From contig NZ_CP018171.1 of assembly GCF_001889605.1 (NCBI RefSeq), forward strand, positions 1,634,501-1,698,500: a DNA stretch of 64,000 bases, in the 5' to 3' direction. The translations under genes were made by a program, and so were the position numbers. This DNA is from Aquibium oceanicum (GTDB lineage Bacteria > Pseudomonadota > Alphaproteobacteria > Rhizobiales > Rhizobiaceae). Shown here one piece after another: positions 36,119-44,586 of the stretch (positions are counted from its first letter, which is position 1; each line of letters begins with the position of its first letter). Under the pieces are notes generated by a model. It was given only the letters and a program-made list of their open reading frames with translations. It did no database searches and was not told where the DNA came from.

Positions 36119-36706
36119 ATGGACATTTCCAAGCACCTGCGACGCGCAACGCAGTTGGCCGCAGCCGCGATCATCGCCGCCGGCGCACTGCTCTCCGATC
36201 CCGCGCCCTTGGCCGCCAACACCGACGGCTTTTCGGCGCAGGAGATCGTCGATTCGGGCCACAAGTTCTTCGGCGCCACGTCGGGTGGCCTTGCCACGGT
36301 CGTCGAAACCCTCTTTGCGCAATATGGCGTTCCGAACGGCTACGTGCTGGGCGAGGAGGGATCCGGCGCGATCGTCGGCGGTCTCACCTACGGCGAGGGG
36401 ACCCTCTATACCCGCAATGCCGGCGATCATTCGGTCTTTTGGCAGGGCCCCTCGATCGGCTGGGACATCGGCGGACAGGGTTCGCGCACGATGATGCTCG
36501 TCTACAATCTCGGCTCGGTGGATTCCCTTTATCGCCGCTATGCAGGCGTGGCCGGATCGGCCTATGTCGTCGCCGGCTTCGGCTTCAACGTCCTACGCTA
36601 CGGAGACGTCCTGCTCGTGCCGGTGCGCACCGGCGTCGGCGCTCGGCTCGGGGTGAACATCGGGTACCTGAAGCTGACCGAGCGGGCGACCTGGAACCCG
36701 TTCTGA
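36119..36706 (+). CDS. eipA: Envelope integrity protein EipA (DUF1134)
   Basis: 195 aa from ATG 36119, preceded by GGAGAAG at 36106-36112; an upstream in-frame ATG at 36068 lacks a site. A signal peptide covers about residues 1-33 (hydrophobic AAAAIIAAGALL, then PLAAN). The mature domain shows QEIVDSGHKFFGATSGGLA near 39, YVLGEEGSGAIVGGLTYGEG near 75, and GPSIGWDIGGQGSR near 107, all diagnostic of DUF1134. EipA is a periplasmic beta-barrel-like protein needed for envelope integrity in Brucella and Caulobacter. Confidence 0.88.
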   Translation: MDISKHLRRATQLAAAAIIAAGALLSDPAPLAANTDGFSAQEIVDSGHKFFGATSGGLATVVETLFAQYGVPNGYVLGEEGSGAIVGGLTYGEGTLYTRNAGDHSVFWQGPSIGWDIGGQGSRTMMLVYNLGSVDSLYRRYAGVAGSAYVVAGFGFNVLRYGDVLLVPVRTGVGARLGVNIGYLKLTERATWNPF

Positions 36707-36831
36707 CCGGATCGCAGACGCCGCTGGCGCTTAACCTTAAGGCGAAGTAAACAGGGTCCTGATCTGGATCGAGACAGCGCCCTCGTGCAGAGTTGCGCTT
36801 GGGCACTCATGTTTTTCGCGGACCGGCGGCC

Positions 36832-38085
36832 TTGATCGAATCCATTCTGTTCTTCTCGCTGGGTTTCCTGTGTGCCGGCTTCCTGGCGCTGATGGTGGCG
36901 CCTGCCTTGTGGCGGCGCGCCGTCGTCCTCACCCGCAAGCGCATCGAGTCCACCGTTCCCCTGTCGCTGAACGAGATCCAGGCGGACAAGGACCGCATGC
37001 GGGCCGAGTTCGCCATGTCCACCCGGCGGCTGGAGATGAGCATCAAATCCTTCCGCGAGAAGGCGGCGAACCAGATCGTCGAGATCAACCGCAACCAGGA
37101 GCAGCTGAAGAAGCTATCCGAGGAGAAGGCGGAAAAGAGCGGCACCATCACCGAGCTGGAATCCCAAGCGAGCGAACTGCGTGGCGAGTTGCGGCTGCGT
37201 GAGGAGCAGCTCCAGCAGGTTCGTGACCGGATGGCCGCCGCCGACCGGCAGCTGGAGGAGCGGGCGCTGGAGATCGAGCAACTCGGCCGGATGTACGACG
37301 AGGCGAGTTTCGCCGCCAGCAACCGCCAGATCGAGCTTGTGGCGCGCGAGGCGGAATTCGAGCGCGTCTCGGGCGACATCGGCATGCTGCGGACGCAGCG
37401 CAAGGAGACGGAACGTCGCTTGCGCGAAATCTCGTCGGAGAACAAGCAGGCGCAGGAAGCCCTTCGCGCCGAGCGCAAGAAGACCGACGAACTCGAAAAG
37501 AAGCTGGAGCGGATGGTCACGAGCCTGACCGACCGCGAGGACAAGCTAGACCGGCGCGAAAAGGAACTCGCGCGGCTGAGGGAACAGACCAGACAGTCTT
37601 CGAAGACCGAGGACGAGCTCGCGCGGCAACTGTCGGAGGCCGAGGCCCAGCGCGTGAAACTCGAAGCGGAACTGGCCGAGTTGACCTTGCAGATGTCGAC
37701 GCTGCTGACCTCGGCCACGGGCGGAGACGTGGAGAAGGCGATGGAGAAGCTGAACACCGACCGCGAGCGCCTGGAAGAGCGGCTGGCGCTGCTGGTGCGC
37801 GAGAACAAGAAGCTGAAAACCGAGCTCTCGGGCTACGAACGCTCGAAATCCGAGGAATGGGATCAGCAGAAGCGGGAGAACGCCCTGCTGCGCGAGCAGA
37901 TAAACGATCTGGCGGCCGAGGTCGTGCGGCTGACCGAAATGCTCGACGGACCGGACTCGCCGATTTCGTCCGCGCTTGCCGCGGCGCCGGCGAAGGCGCC
38001 GGGCGGAGGCGGAGCGGAACGCGGCTCCGCAAGCCTCGCCGACCGCGTCCGCGCCCTCAAGGAAGCTGCGGCGGCCGGCCGTTGA
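36832..38085 (+). CDS. Membrane-anchored long coiled-coil protein
   Basis: About 417 aa. The start is uncertain: TTG 36832 gives LIESILFFSLGFLCAGF at the N-terminus as in related rhizobial proteins; TTG 36793 would add 13 residues. One N-terminal membrane helix (about 4-25) is followed by RRAVVLTRKRIESTVPLSLNE split around 30-50. Then come some 300 residues of heptad-rich coiled coil (Glu, Arg, Lys and Leu rich, about 60-380) and a Pro/Ala/Gly tail. It probably works as a scaffold at the inner membrane. It lies 125 nt after eipA, so an envelope role is plausible. Function not known to me. Confidence 0.7.
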   Translation: MIESILFFSLGFLCAGFLALMVAPALWRRAVVLTRKRIESTVPLSLNEIQADKDRMRAEFAMSTRRLEMSIKSFREKAANQIVEINRNQEQLKKLSEEKAEKSGTITELESQASELRGELRLREEQLQQVRDRMAAADRQLEERALEIEQLGRMYDEASFAASNRQIELVAREAEFERVSGDIGMLRTQRKETERRLREISSENKQAQEALRAERKKTDELEKKLERMVTSLTDREDKLDRREKELARLREQTRQSSKTEDELARQLSEAEAQRVKLEAELAELTLQMSTLLTSATGGDVEKAMEKLNTDRERLEERLALLVRENKKLKTELSGYERSKSEEWDQQKRENALLREQINDLAAEVVRLTEMLDGPDSPISSALAAAPAKAPGGGGAERGSASLADRVRALKEAAAAGR

Positions 38086-38943
38086 TCATGCGCGCTGCCT
38101 GTGCGTCCAAAGCTGATGCAGCACGATGGCCGACGCGGCCGCCACGTTGAGGCTGTCGAAACCGGCCGACATGTCGATGCGGACCGACCGCAGTCTTTCG
38201 ATCACGTGGTCGGGCAGTCCGTGCCCTTCGCTCCCCAGGAGGATTGCCGTGCGGCCGGGGCAATCGAGCGCGGTGGCGTCGGTCCGTCCGCGCGGCGACA
38301 GTGCGAGGCACTCGAAGCGGTGCCGGTCGAGGGCGGCGAGGATACCCTCGACGTTGCCGGACCGCGCGAACGGCACCTTGAGCGCCGCCCCGACGGATAC
38401 GCGAATGGATTTCCGGTAGAGTGGATCGCAGCTGGTCTCGTCGAGCAGGATGCCGTTAGCCTCGAATGCCGCCGCGTTGCGGAAGATCGCCCCCACATTG
38501 TCGTGGTTGGAAATCCCGATGAGAACGGGAAGGACCGCGCGGGCGGGCAGGGCGGAAAGGAAGCCGTCGAGGTCCGGCTGTGTGCGGCGGCGGCCGATCG
38601 CCAGCACGCCGCGATGCACGTGGTAGCCGGCCACGGCGTCGAGCACCGGCTTGCCCGCCACGTAGACCGGGACGTGATCCGGCACGCGTCCGAGTAGGTC
38701 GCTCAGGCCGTCGAGGCGGCTTTCGAGGATCAGCACCGATTCGGCCTGGAAGGCGGAATGGCCGAACAGCACGTTCAGCACCACCTTGCCTTCCGCGACG
38801 AAGCGACCTTCGCGCCCCACGAGATCGCGCTCGCGGATGTCGCGGTACGCTGCCAGCCGTTCGTCGGCCGGATCGTCGATGCGGATAGGATGCGAAACGG
38901 CGCTGAGGGCCTCTCGCTGATGCATGTCTGGATCGCGCTGCAT
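38086..38943 (-). CDS. TrmH/SpoU-family RNA 2'-O-methyltransferase
   Basis: About 285 aa. The start is unclear among ATG 38943, ATG 38925 and TTG 38979; none has a strong ribosome site. The C-terminal SPOUT knot domain is complete: motif 1 GISNHDNVGAIFRNAAAF near residue 147, motif 2 ILLGSEGHGLPD near 236, motif 3 SLNVAAASAIVLHQ near 263. The N-terminal part (EGRFVAEGKVVLNVL) is the substrate-binding extension of TrmH/RlmB-type enzymes. The target nucleotide in tRNA or rRNA cannot be told. Its stop directly abuts that of the coiled-coil gene on the other strand. Confidence 0.87.
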   Translation of the reverse strand: MQRDPDMHQREALSAVSHPIRIDDPADERLAAYRDIRERDLVGREGRFVAEGKVVLNVLFGHSAFQAESVLILESRLDGLSDLLGRVPDHVPVYVAGKPVLDAVAGYHVHRGVLAIGRRRTQPDLDGFLSALPARAVLPVLIGISNHDNVGAIFRNAAAFEANGILLDETSCDPLYRKSIRVSVGAALKVPFARSGNVEGILAALDRHRFECLALSPRGRTDATALDCPGRTAILLGSEGHGLPDHVIERLRSVRIDMSAGFDSLNVAAASAIVLHQLWTHRQRA

Positions 38944-39014
38944 CGTGCGCTTAGACGGCAACTGGCGGGTTGAGGTCAACAGCCGGCCGGTTCACGGCCG
39001 TCCGGATGTGGCGA

Positions 39015-39347
39015 TCAGGTCGAATGCGCGAGCGCGAGGGGGACCTTGGCCGGCGGGTTCACGAACATCAGGTCGAGCGTCGCGAAGAGGGTCCGGACGT
39101 TCTCGGAATTGCAGGAATAGTAGATCGTCTGTTTGTCGCGGCGGGTGCGCACGAGCCCCAGGCTCCGCAGCCTTGCAAGGTGTTGGGACAGGGCGGACTG
39201 GCTGAGCCCCACCTTGACGGCGATCGTGCCCACCGCGAGTTCTCCCGAGAGCAACTCGCACATGATCTGTATTCGCTTGCTGTTGGCGAAAGCGGTGAGG
39301 AAGGCCGCCGCGTCGTCGGCATGGCGACAAAGTGGTCCCTTTTGCAT
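39015..39347 (-). CDS. ArsR-family regulator, NolR-like
   Basis: 110 aa from ATG 39347, with GGAGG five bases upstream, favoured over ATG 39359. A winged helix fills the protein: FLTAFANSKRIQIMCELL near residue 17, recognition helix KVGLSQSALSQHLARLR at 45-61, wing RRDKQTIYYSC at 69-79. This is close to rhizobial NolR, a repressor of nodulation and a global regulator. No conserved metal-binding pair is evident. C30 and C79 are present, but the BigR/SqrR pattern of a C-terminal second cysteine is not. It is monocistronic, divergent from nothing nearby. Confidence 0.8.
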   Translation of the reverse strand: MQKGPLCRHADDAAAFLTAFANSKRIQIMCELLSGELAVGTIAVKVGLSQSALSQHLARLRSLGLVRTRRDKQTIYYSCNSENVRTLFATLDLMFVNPPAKVPLALAHST

Positions 39348-39490
39348 ATTCGCCTCCATCCGTCTTTCAAACTTCGCGACTGGGCACTGCGGATCACGTC
39401 CGTTTTCTGAGCGTGCGCTAACGTAGCGTAATTCAGTTTGAGATCGAACGAAAGTCGGATGAGGCGAATTTGTGCCGGGTAAGAAGAAAT

Positions 39491-40261
39491 TCAGGCGCTT
39501 TTGTCCGCCTCCCGAGCCTCGGCGGCCATGGAAACAAGGGATTTCCGCATTTCGATCACGGTTTCGAGAGGTTTCGTGAAGAAGACGCGGCGCGAATCAT
39601 CGCCGCAGGCGATGTCGATCCCGTCCGCGTCGATCCCCGTCATGATCCAGTCGCCGCCTTTCGCCCTTGCGAAATGGCTGGCGTAGAGCGCGATGGCGTC
39701 GCGGTGGTCGGCGTTCATGTGGGTGAGCGCGCCCTGCTCCGCCTCCGCAAGTCCCTCGCTGACCGGGCTCCGGGTGAGAAGGTCGGGGGCCTCCAGCAGG
39801 TAGGCCTTGCCGAAGCCTCCGTTCAGGCTCGCCCGCTGCGGGCGCAGCCGGAAGAAGGAGAAGTCGCCGAAATCGGCATAGAGCGCCGCCTTCGGATGCC
39901 GGTTGAGATAGCGCCGCCGCGCCCGCTTGCCGTCGTCGCTCTCCCGGTCCAGCCGCTCGGCGATGCAGGCGATCGTCACGCGCGGATGGGCAAGCGGATC
40001 GCCCTTGCCCGGTTCCCCGAGCAGCAGCGAGCAGCGCGGATCGGCCATCAGGCCGCCTGTGTGCGCGGAAAGGGTCGAGACGAGGATCAGCGGCGATCCA
40101 TCGAGATCGGTGGCAGTCGCGACGCGGCTCGCGAAGGGCGCCCCCGTTTCCGGTTCCAGCACGGCGAGCGCGCCGTAGCGCGCGGCCCGCAGCAGCGATT
40201 TGGCGAGGCGGATGCCTTCCGCGTCGGTGGGACGGATCACATCCTTCTTCTCGCCAGCCAT
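39491..40261 (-). CDS. HugZ-like / pyridoxamine 5'-phosphate oxidase-fold protein with DUF2470
   Basis: 256 aa from ATG 40261 (GGGAGAGA upstream). The N-terminal split-barrel FMN-binding-type domain (about 15-150) has RYGALAVLEPETGAPFASRV near 28 and HTGGLMADPRCSLLLGEP near 66. The C-terminal DUF2470 domain (about 165-240) has LTHMNADHRDAIALY near 178. This order is that of HugZ-type heme-utilisation proteins, though many relatives have no proven heme activity. The intergenic side toward the CoA-transferase is short (75 nt), so it may be read with it. Confidence 0.75.
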   Translation of the reverse strand: MAGEKKDVIRPTDAEGIRLAKSLLRAARYGALAVLEPETGAPFASRVATATDLDGSPLILVSTLSAHTGGLMADPRCSLLLGEPGKGDPLAHPRVTIACIAERLDRESDDGKRARRRYLNRHPKAALYADFGDFSFFRLRPQRASLNGGFGKAYLLEAPDLLTRSPVSEGLAEAEQGALTHMNADHRDAIALYASHFARAKGGDWIMTGIDADGIDIACGDDSRRVFFTKPLETVIEMRKSLVSMAAEAREADKSA

Positions 40262-40336
40262 CGTGGATTCTCTCCCTCGTCGGATCATTTGGGCCGCTTC
40301 ATCCGCTATCTGTAAAAGCGGATAAAAATCGTCAAC

Positions 40337-41494
40337 TTATCCTCCGATCGTGCCGCTCCTGGCAAGGGCTTCCGCGCGTTCCCGGGATACGCCGAAGACC
40401 GCGAGTGCCTCCACGCCGTCATCCGTCTTTGCGGAATCGGCTGGCGCGGAGGCGCTCCGGGAAAAGCGCGGCGCCGGCGCGGCGCGCGTCAGCCGGCCCT
40501 GGGTCCGGAACGTGCCGCGCGCGAGGTTGAGCGGGTGCGCGGGCGCCTCGGTCATCGACAGCACCGGTGCGACGCAGGCGTCCGTCTCGGCGAAGACCTC
40601 CCACCATTCGTCGCGGGTCCGCTGCGCGACCCGATCCGCGATGGCGTCGCGCATCTCGGACCACAGCGACACGTCGTACTGCGCTCTGGAAAACCGCTCT
40701 TCCAGCGGCAGGAGCTTCGCGAACTCGGCGAAAAACTGCGGCTCGAGGCATGCCACCGCGATGTGGCGGCCGTCGGAGGTCTCGTAGGTATCGTAGAATG
40801 GGGTACCGGAATCGAGCAGGTTCGAGCCGCGCCGGTCGCGCCACAGCCCGGCCGCAAGCATCGCATAGGGCAGGGAACCGAGCGTGGCGGCGCCATCGAC
40901 CATCGCCGCGTCCACCACCTGTCCCTTGCCCGACCGCGAGCGCTCGAACAGCGCCGCCAGCACCCCGGAAATCAGGAACATGGTTCCCCCGCCGTAATCC
41001 GCCACCAGGTTGAGCGGCGGCACCGGCTTGCCGTCCTTCGGACCGATGGCGTGCAGCATGCCGCTCAGTGCGAGATAGGTGAGATCGTGTCCGGCACGCG
41101 CGGCCAGAGGGCCTTCCTGGCCGAACCCGGTCATCCGGCCGTATACCAGTGCGGGATTGGCTTCCAGGAGTTCGTCCGGGCCGAGGCCGAGGCGCTCCAT
41201 CACGCCCGGCCGAAAACCCTCGATGAGGACGTCGGCCCCGGCGGCCAGTTCGCGCATCAGCGCCATGCCGTCCGGCGACTTCAGGTCGATCTTGACCGTG
41301 CCGCGGCCTTGCTGGTCGAGGTCGAGTTCGGGCGGCAGGCCGAGGAAGGAGGCTGCAGCGCCGAGACGGGCGACGCGCACCACGGTGGCGCCCATCTCGG
41401 CAAGGATCAGCGCCGCAAGCGGCACCGGCCCGAGGCCGGCCATCTCGATGACTTTGAGGCCGCGAAGCGGCCCGGTCCGTTCCTCCTCCCCCAT
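40337..41494 (-). CDS. Class III CoA-transferase / alpha-methylacyl-CoA racemase-like (CaiB family)
   Basis: 385 aa from ATG 41494; the frame extends 5' into the neighbouring gene, but the family N-terminus GPLRGLKVIEMAGLGPVPL follows this ATG. The block KIDLKSPDGMALMRELAAGADVLIEG, spread over residues 75-100, and GHDLTYLALSGML near 136 are typical. The histidine and aspartate of the racemase group appear to be present. The gene starts 11 nt after the SDR stop. The pair could racemise 2-methyl-branched acyl-CoAs and oxidise the 3-hydroxy derivative. A plain CoA-transferase role is also possible. Confidence 0.82.
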   Translation of the reverse strand: MGEEERTGPLRGLKVIEMAGLGPVPLAALILAEMGATVVRVARLGAAASFLGLPPELDLDQQGRGTVKIDLKSPDGMALMRELAAGADVLIEGFRPGVMERLGLGPDELLEANPALVYGRMTGFGQEGPLAARAGHDLTYLALSGMLHAIGPKDGKPVPPLNLVADYGGGTMFLISGVLAALFERSRSGKGQVVDAAMVDGAATLGSLPYAMLAAGLWRDRRGSNLLDSGTPFYDTYETSDGRHIAVACLEPQFFAEFAKLLPLEERFSRAQYDVSLWSEMRDAIADRVAQRTRDEWWEVFAETDACVAPVLSMTEAPAHPLNLARGTFRTQGRLTRAAPAPRFSRSASAPADSAKTDDGVEALAVFGVSRERAEALARSGTIGG

Positions 41495-41505
41495 GAACGT
41501 TGCGC

Positions 41506-42267
41506 CTAGCGCGGCGCCATGCGGATCGCGCCGTCGAGGCGGATCGTCTCGGCGTTGAGCATCTGGTTCTCGACGATGTGGCAGGCGAGCGCGCCGTATT
41601 CGGCCGGTTCGCCGAGGCGCGAGGGGAAGGGCACCTGCTGGCCGAGCGAGCGCTGCGCATCCTCGGGCAGGCCGGCGAGCATCGGCGTCTTGAAGATGCC
41701 GGGCGCGATCGTGCACACGCGGATGCCGGCGCGCGACAGGTCGCGCGCGATCGGCAGCGTCATGCCGACCACGCCGCCCTTGGAGGCCGAATAGGCCGCC
41801 TGGCCGATCTGGCCGTCGAAGGCCGCGACGGAAGCGGTGTTGACGATGACGCCGCGCTCGCCGCCCTCCAGCGGCTCGGATTTCTCGCAGATCGAGGCGA
41901 ACAGCCGGATCATGTTGAATGTGCCGGCGAGATTGACGTTGATGACCTTCTGGAAGGCGTCGAGCGCGTGAACGCCATCCTTGCTCGTCGTCTTCATGGC
42001 GATCGCGATGCCGGCGCAGTTGATCAGGATGCGCGGCGATCCGAGTTTGTCGGTGACTTCCTTGAACGCGGCTTCGCCGCTTTCGGCGCTGGAGACGTCG
42101 CACTTGACCGCGATGCCGCCGATGTCGGCAGCGACCTTCTCGGCCCGCTCCATGCCGACGTCGAAGACGGCAACCTTGGCACCGCGCGCGGCGAGCGCCC
42201 TGGCCGTCGCCTCGCCGAGACCCGAACCGCCGCCGGTGACGATTGCGACCTGACCCGATGCGTCCAT
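41506..42267 (-). CDS. SDR-family 3-hydroxyacyl-CoA dehydrogenase type II-like
   Basis: 253 aa from ATG 42267 with GGGAGGA about 7 nt upstream. Rossmann motif TGGGSGLG at about residues 12-19, NCAG near 88, and catalytic set Ser near 145, Tyr-x-x-x-Lys in AAYSASKGG near 159. The segment [22 protein letters not shown] near 178, with no large insert, matches HSD17B10-type short-chain 3-hydroxyacyl-CoA dehydrogenases in branched-chain fatty and amino acid breakdown. It forms a likely two-gene unit with the CoA-transferase. Confidence 0.88.
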   Translation of the reverse strand: MDASGQVAIVTGGGSGLGEATARALAARGAKVAVFDVGMERAEKVAADIGGIAVKCDVSSAESGEAAFKEVTDKLGSPRILINCAGIAIAMKTTSKDGVHALDAFQKVINVNLAGTFNMIRLFASICEKSEPLEGGERGVIVNTASVAAFDGQIGQAAYSASKGGVVGMTLPIARDLSRAGIRVCTIAPGIFKTPMLAGLPEDAQRSLGQQVPFPSRLGEPAEYGALACHIVENQMLNAETIRLDGAIRMAPR

Positions 42268-42377
42268 GAGATATCCTCCCGAAATGTTATGAAGCAAAAC
42301 AATCTTGCTTCATCGTAGCGGGAGGAGAGGCGGAAAGGCAAGACGGCCGCCCGTCTTGGCCATGCGACATGGAGGCG

Positions 42378-43229
42378 TCAGCCGGGCGACATTCCGCGCA
42401 TGCGCTCGTTGCGGCGACGGATCATTTCCAGCGTCGCGAGAAGCAGGATGGAGAGCGCGACCAGCAGGCTGGCAAGCGCCAGGATGGTCGGGCTGATCTC
42501 CTCGCGCAGGCCGGAGAACATGCGAACCGTCATCGGCGTCTGCGTCGGTCCGGCCATGAAGTTCACGATCACCACCTCGTCGAGCGAGGTGACGAAGGCG
42601 AACAGCGCCCCCGAGATGACGCCGGGCAGCAACAGCGGCAGGATGACCTTGAAGAAAGTGCGCGCCTGATTGGCGCCGAGGCTCTGCGAGGCGCGGATCA
42701 GCGTCTGGTTGAAGCCTGCGAGCGAGGCGGTGACGGTCAACACCACGAACGGCGTACCGAGCACCACGTGGCTGAGGATGATGCCGAAATAGGTGTTCGA
42801 AAGCCCCACGCGCGCGAAGAAGCTGAACAGCGCCGCCGCGGTGATGATCAGCGGCACGATCATCGGCGAGATCAGGATCGCCGTGATCAGCGCGCGTGCC
42901 GGCATGTTGGGTCGGTTGAGGCCGAGTGCTGCGACCGTCCCAAGCGCCGTGGCGATGATCGTCGAGGAGATCGCGATGAAGAAGGAGTTCGCGATCGATT
43001 GCATCCATTCCTGCGAACCGAGGAGGTTTTCATACCAGCGCAGCGAATAGCCCTCCGGATTGAAGGAGAGCATCTCGCGCGTGAAGGTGAAGTAGGGCTC
43101 GGCGTTGAACGACAGCGGGATGATGACCACGATCGGAGCGATCAGGAAGAAGAAGATCAGGCCGCAGATGATGCGGAATGCGTAGTGCCACACGCGTTCC
43201 GCCGTCGTCGCATAGGTCGGGACAGCCAT
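42378..43229 (-). CDS. Spermidine/putrescine-type ABC transporter permease (PotC family)
   Basis: 283 aa from ATG 43229, with AGGAGG about 7 nt upstream and 11 nt after the partner permease. About six membrane segments; a large first periplasmic loop contains FNPEGYSLRWYENLL. The cytoplasmic EAA-like loop RASQSLGANQARTFFKVILPLLLPG, split near residues 191-215, docks the ATPase. Last gene of a four-gene importer (ATPase, binding protein, PotB-type, PotC-type). The substrate may be a polyamine or another small cation. Confidence 0.87.
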   Translation of the reverse strand: MAVPTYATTAERVWHYAFRIICGLIFFFLIAPIVVIIPLSFNAEPYFTFTREMLSFNPEGYSLRWYENLLGSQEWMQSIANSFFIAISSTIIATALGTVAALGLNRPNMPARALITAILISPMIVPLIITAAALFSFFARVGLSNTYFGIILSHVVLGTPFVVLTVTASLAGFNQTLIRASQSLGANQARTFFKVILPLLLPGVISGALFAFVTSLDEVVIVNFMAGPTQTPMTVRMFSGLREEISPTILALASLLVALSILLLATLEMIRRRNERMRGMSPG

Positions 43230-43240
43230 TCCTACGCCTC

Positions 43241-44506
43241 CTATCCGAACTTCAGCTTCTCGACGCCCACCAGCCTGTTGAACAGCCAGTAGATGAAGAG
43301 CACCGCCACGAGCAGGATGGTCGCCAGCGCGGCCGCCAGCTTCAGCTGCGCGCTCGATCCCTGCATGTTGTCGGCGATCAGGTTGGAGATGAAGATGCCG
43401 CTGTCGCCGCCCACCAGCGCCGGCGTGATGTAGTAGCCGATCGCCAGAATGAAGACGAGGATGCAACCGGCCGCGAGCCCGGGAATGGTCAACGGGAAAT
43501 ACACCCGCCACCAGGCGCGGAACGGATGCGCGCCGAGCGATTTCGCCGCCCGCAGGTAGGACGGCGGGATCGTCTTCATCACCGAATAGAGCGGCAAGAC
43601 CATGAACGGCAGCAGGATGTGGGTCATCGCCACGATCGTGCCGGTGCGGTTGTAGATCATCCGTAGCCGCCCGTCGCTGTCGATGGCACCGAGCCCCACG
43701 AGGAGTTCGTTGATGACGCCCTGCTGCTGCAGGAGCACGATCCAGGCGGAGGTGCGCACGAGCAGCGACGTCCAGAAGGGCAGGAGCACGAGGATGAGCA
43801 GGAGATTGGAGATGCGCGCCGGCTGCGTCGCCAGCATGTAGGAGATCGGGTAGGCGAGCATCACGCAGATGCCGGTGATCAGCAGGCTCATCCAAGCCGT
43901 GCGGAAGAAGAGGTCGCGATAGATCTGGTAGACCTCGGGCCGCGGTGCGATCTCGCCCTGGGCGTTGTATTCGTAGTCCATCGCCAAAAGGTAATAGGTC
44001 GGCGTGATCAGTCGCGACTCGCGCTGGAGAATGGTCCAGAATTCGAGATTGGCCCAGTCCTCGTCCTCCTCCAGGAACTTCTCCCTGTAGGGCGCGGACC
44101 ACTCGTCGACCTGGCGGGACGTGCGCATCATGGTCGAGCGTGCGCCGGGGATCTCGCGGTTGATGCGGGCGGCCGCGCGTCCGATCGTGCGGTTCTCGAC
44201 CCCCACGATCATGTCCGCGGCCATGGCCTGGAACACGGGTTCGGGCGGAATGCCTTCGCCGTCCCAGGCCGACAGCGCGGAGGCGGTCTGGGGCAGGTAC
44301 TCGCGGATTTCAGGGTTGTAGATCGAACGCCACATCATGGCGATGATCGGCACGATGAAGACGATCAGGAGGAAGAACAGCAGCGGCGCCACCAGTGCGA
44401 ACGCGCGGCGGCGCTCGATCGCCTGCGAACGGCGCAACGCCTCCTTGAGAGGCGTTCCGTCGGCCGCCACGAGGGGCGCTTTCGATCTGTCTTCCCTTGT
44501 CGCCAT
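43241..44506 (-). CDS. Spermidine/putrescine-type ABC transporter permease (PotB family)
   Basis: 421 aa, longer than a usual PotB (about 280-300). The extra length is a large insert of over 120 residues between the first membrane helix (about 36-58) and the second (from about 197). It covers the YNPEIREYLPQTASALSAW to QIYRDLFFR region and is probably periplasmic. The rest has five typical membrane helices and the EAA-like loop RAAKSLGAHPFRAWWRVYFPL near 325. Related permeases with such inserts occur in rhizobial polyamine/opine-type importers. ATG 44506 is accepted with AGGACC upstream. Confidence 0.85.
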   Translation of the reverse strand: MATREDRSKAPLVAADGTPLKEALRRSQAIERRRAFALVAPLLFFLLIVFIVPIIAMMWRSIYNPEIREYLPQTASALSAWDGEGIPPEPVFQAMAADMIVGVENRTIGRAAARINREIPGARSTMMRTSRQVDEWSAPYREKFLEEDEDWANLEFWTILQRESRLITPTYYLLAMDYEYNAQGEIAPRPEVYQIYRDLFFRTAWMSLLITGICVMLAYPISYMLATQPARISNLLLILVLLPFWTSLLVRTSAWIVLLQQQGVINELLVGLGAIDSDGRLRMIYNRTGTIVAMTHILLPFMVLPLYSVMKTIPPSYLRAAKSLGAHPFRAWWRVYFPLTIPGLAAGCILVFILAIGYYITPALVGGDSGIFISNLIADNMQGSSAQLKLAAALATILLVAVLFIYWLFNRLVGVEKLKFG

Positions 44507-44546
44507 CGGTCCTGTCCCGCTTTCGGTAACGGTGAGAGAGGCGGAA

Positions 44547-44569
44547 GCGGGGCGCCAGGAGCGCCCCGC
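44547..44569 (-). terminator. Perfect hairpin between binding-protein and permease genes
   Basis: GCGGGGCGC, five bases, GCGCCCCGC: a 9-bp GC stem in the 80-nt gap after the binding-protein gene. No T-run follows. Such stems often protect the binding-protein mRNA and lower permease expression. Confidence 0.6.
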
Positions 44570-44586
44570 AACCTTGTCTTGATGGA

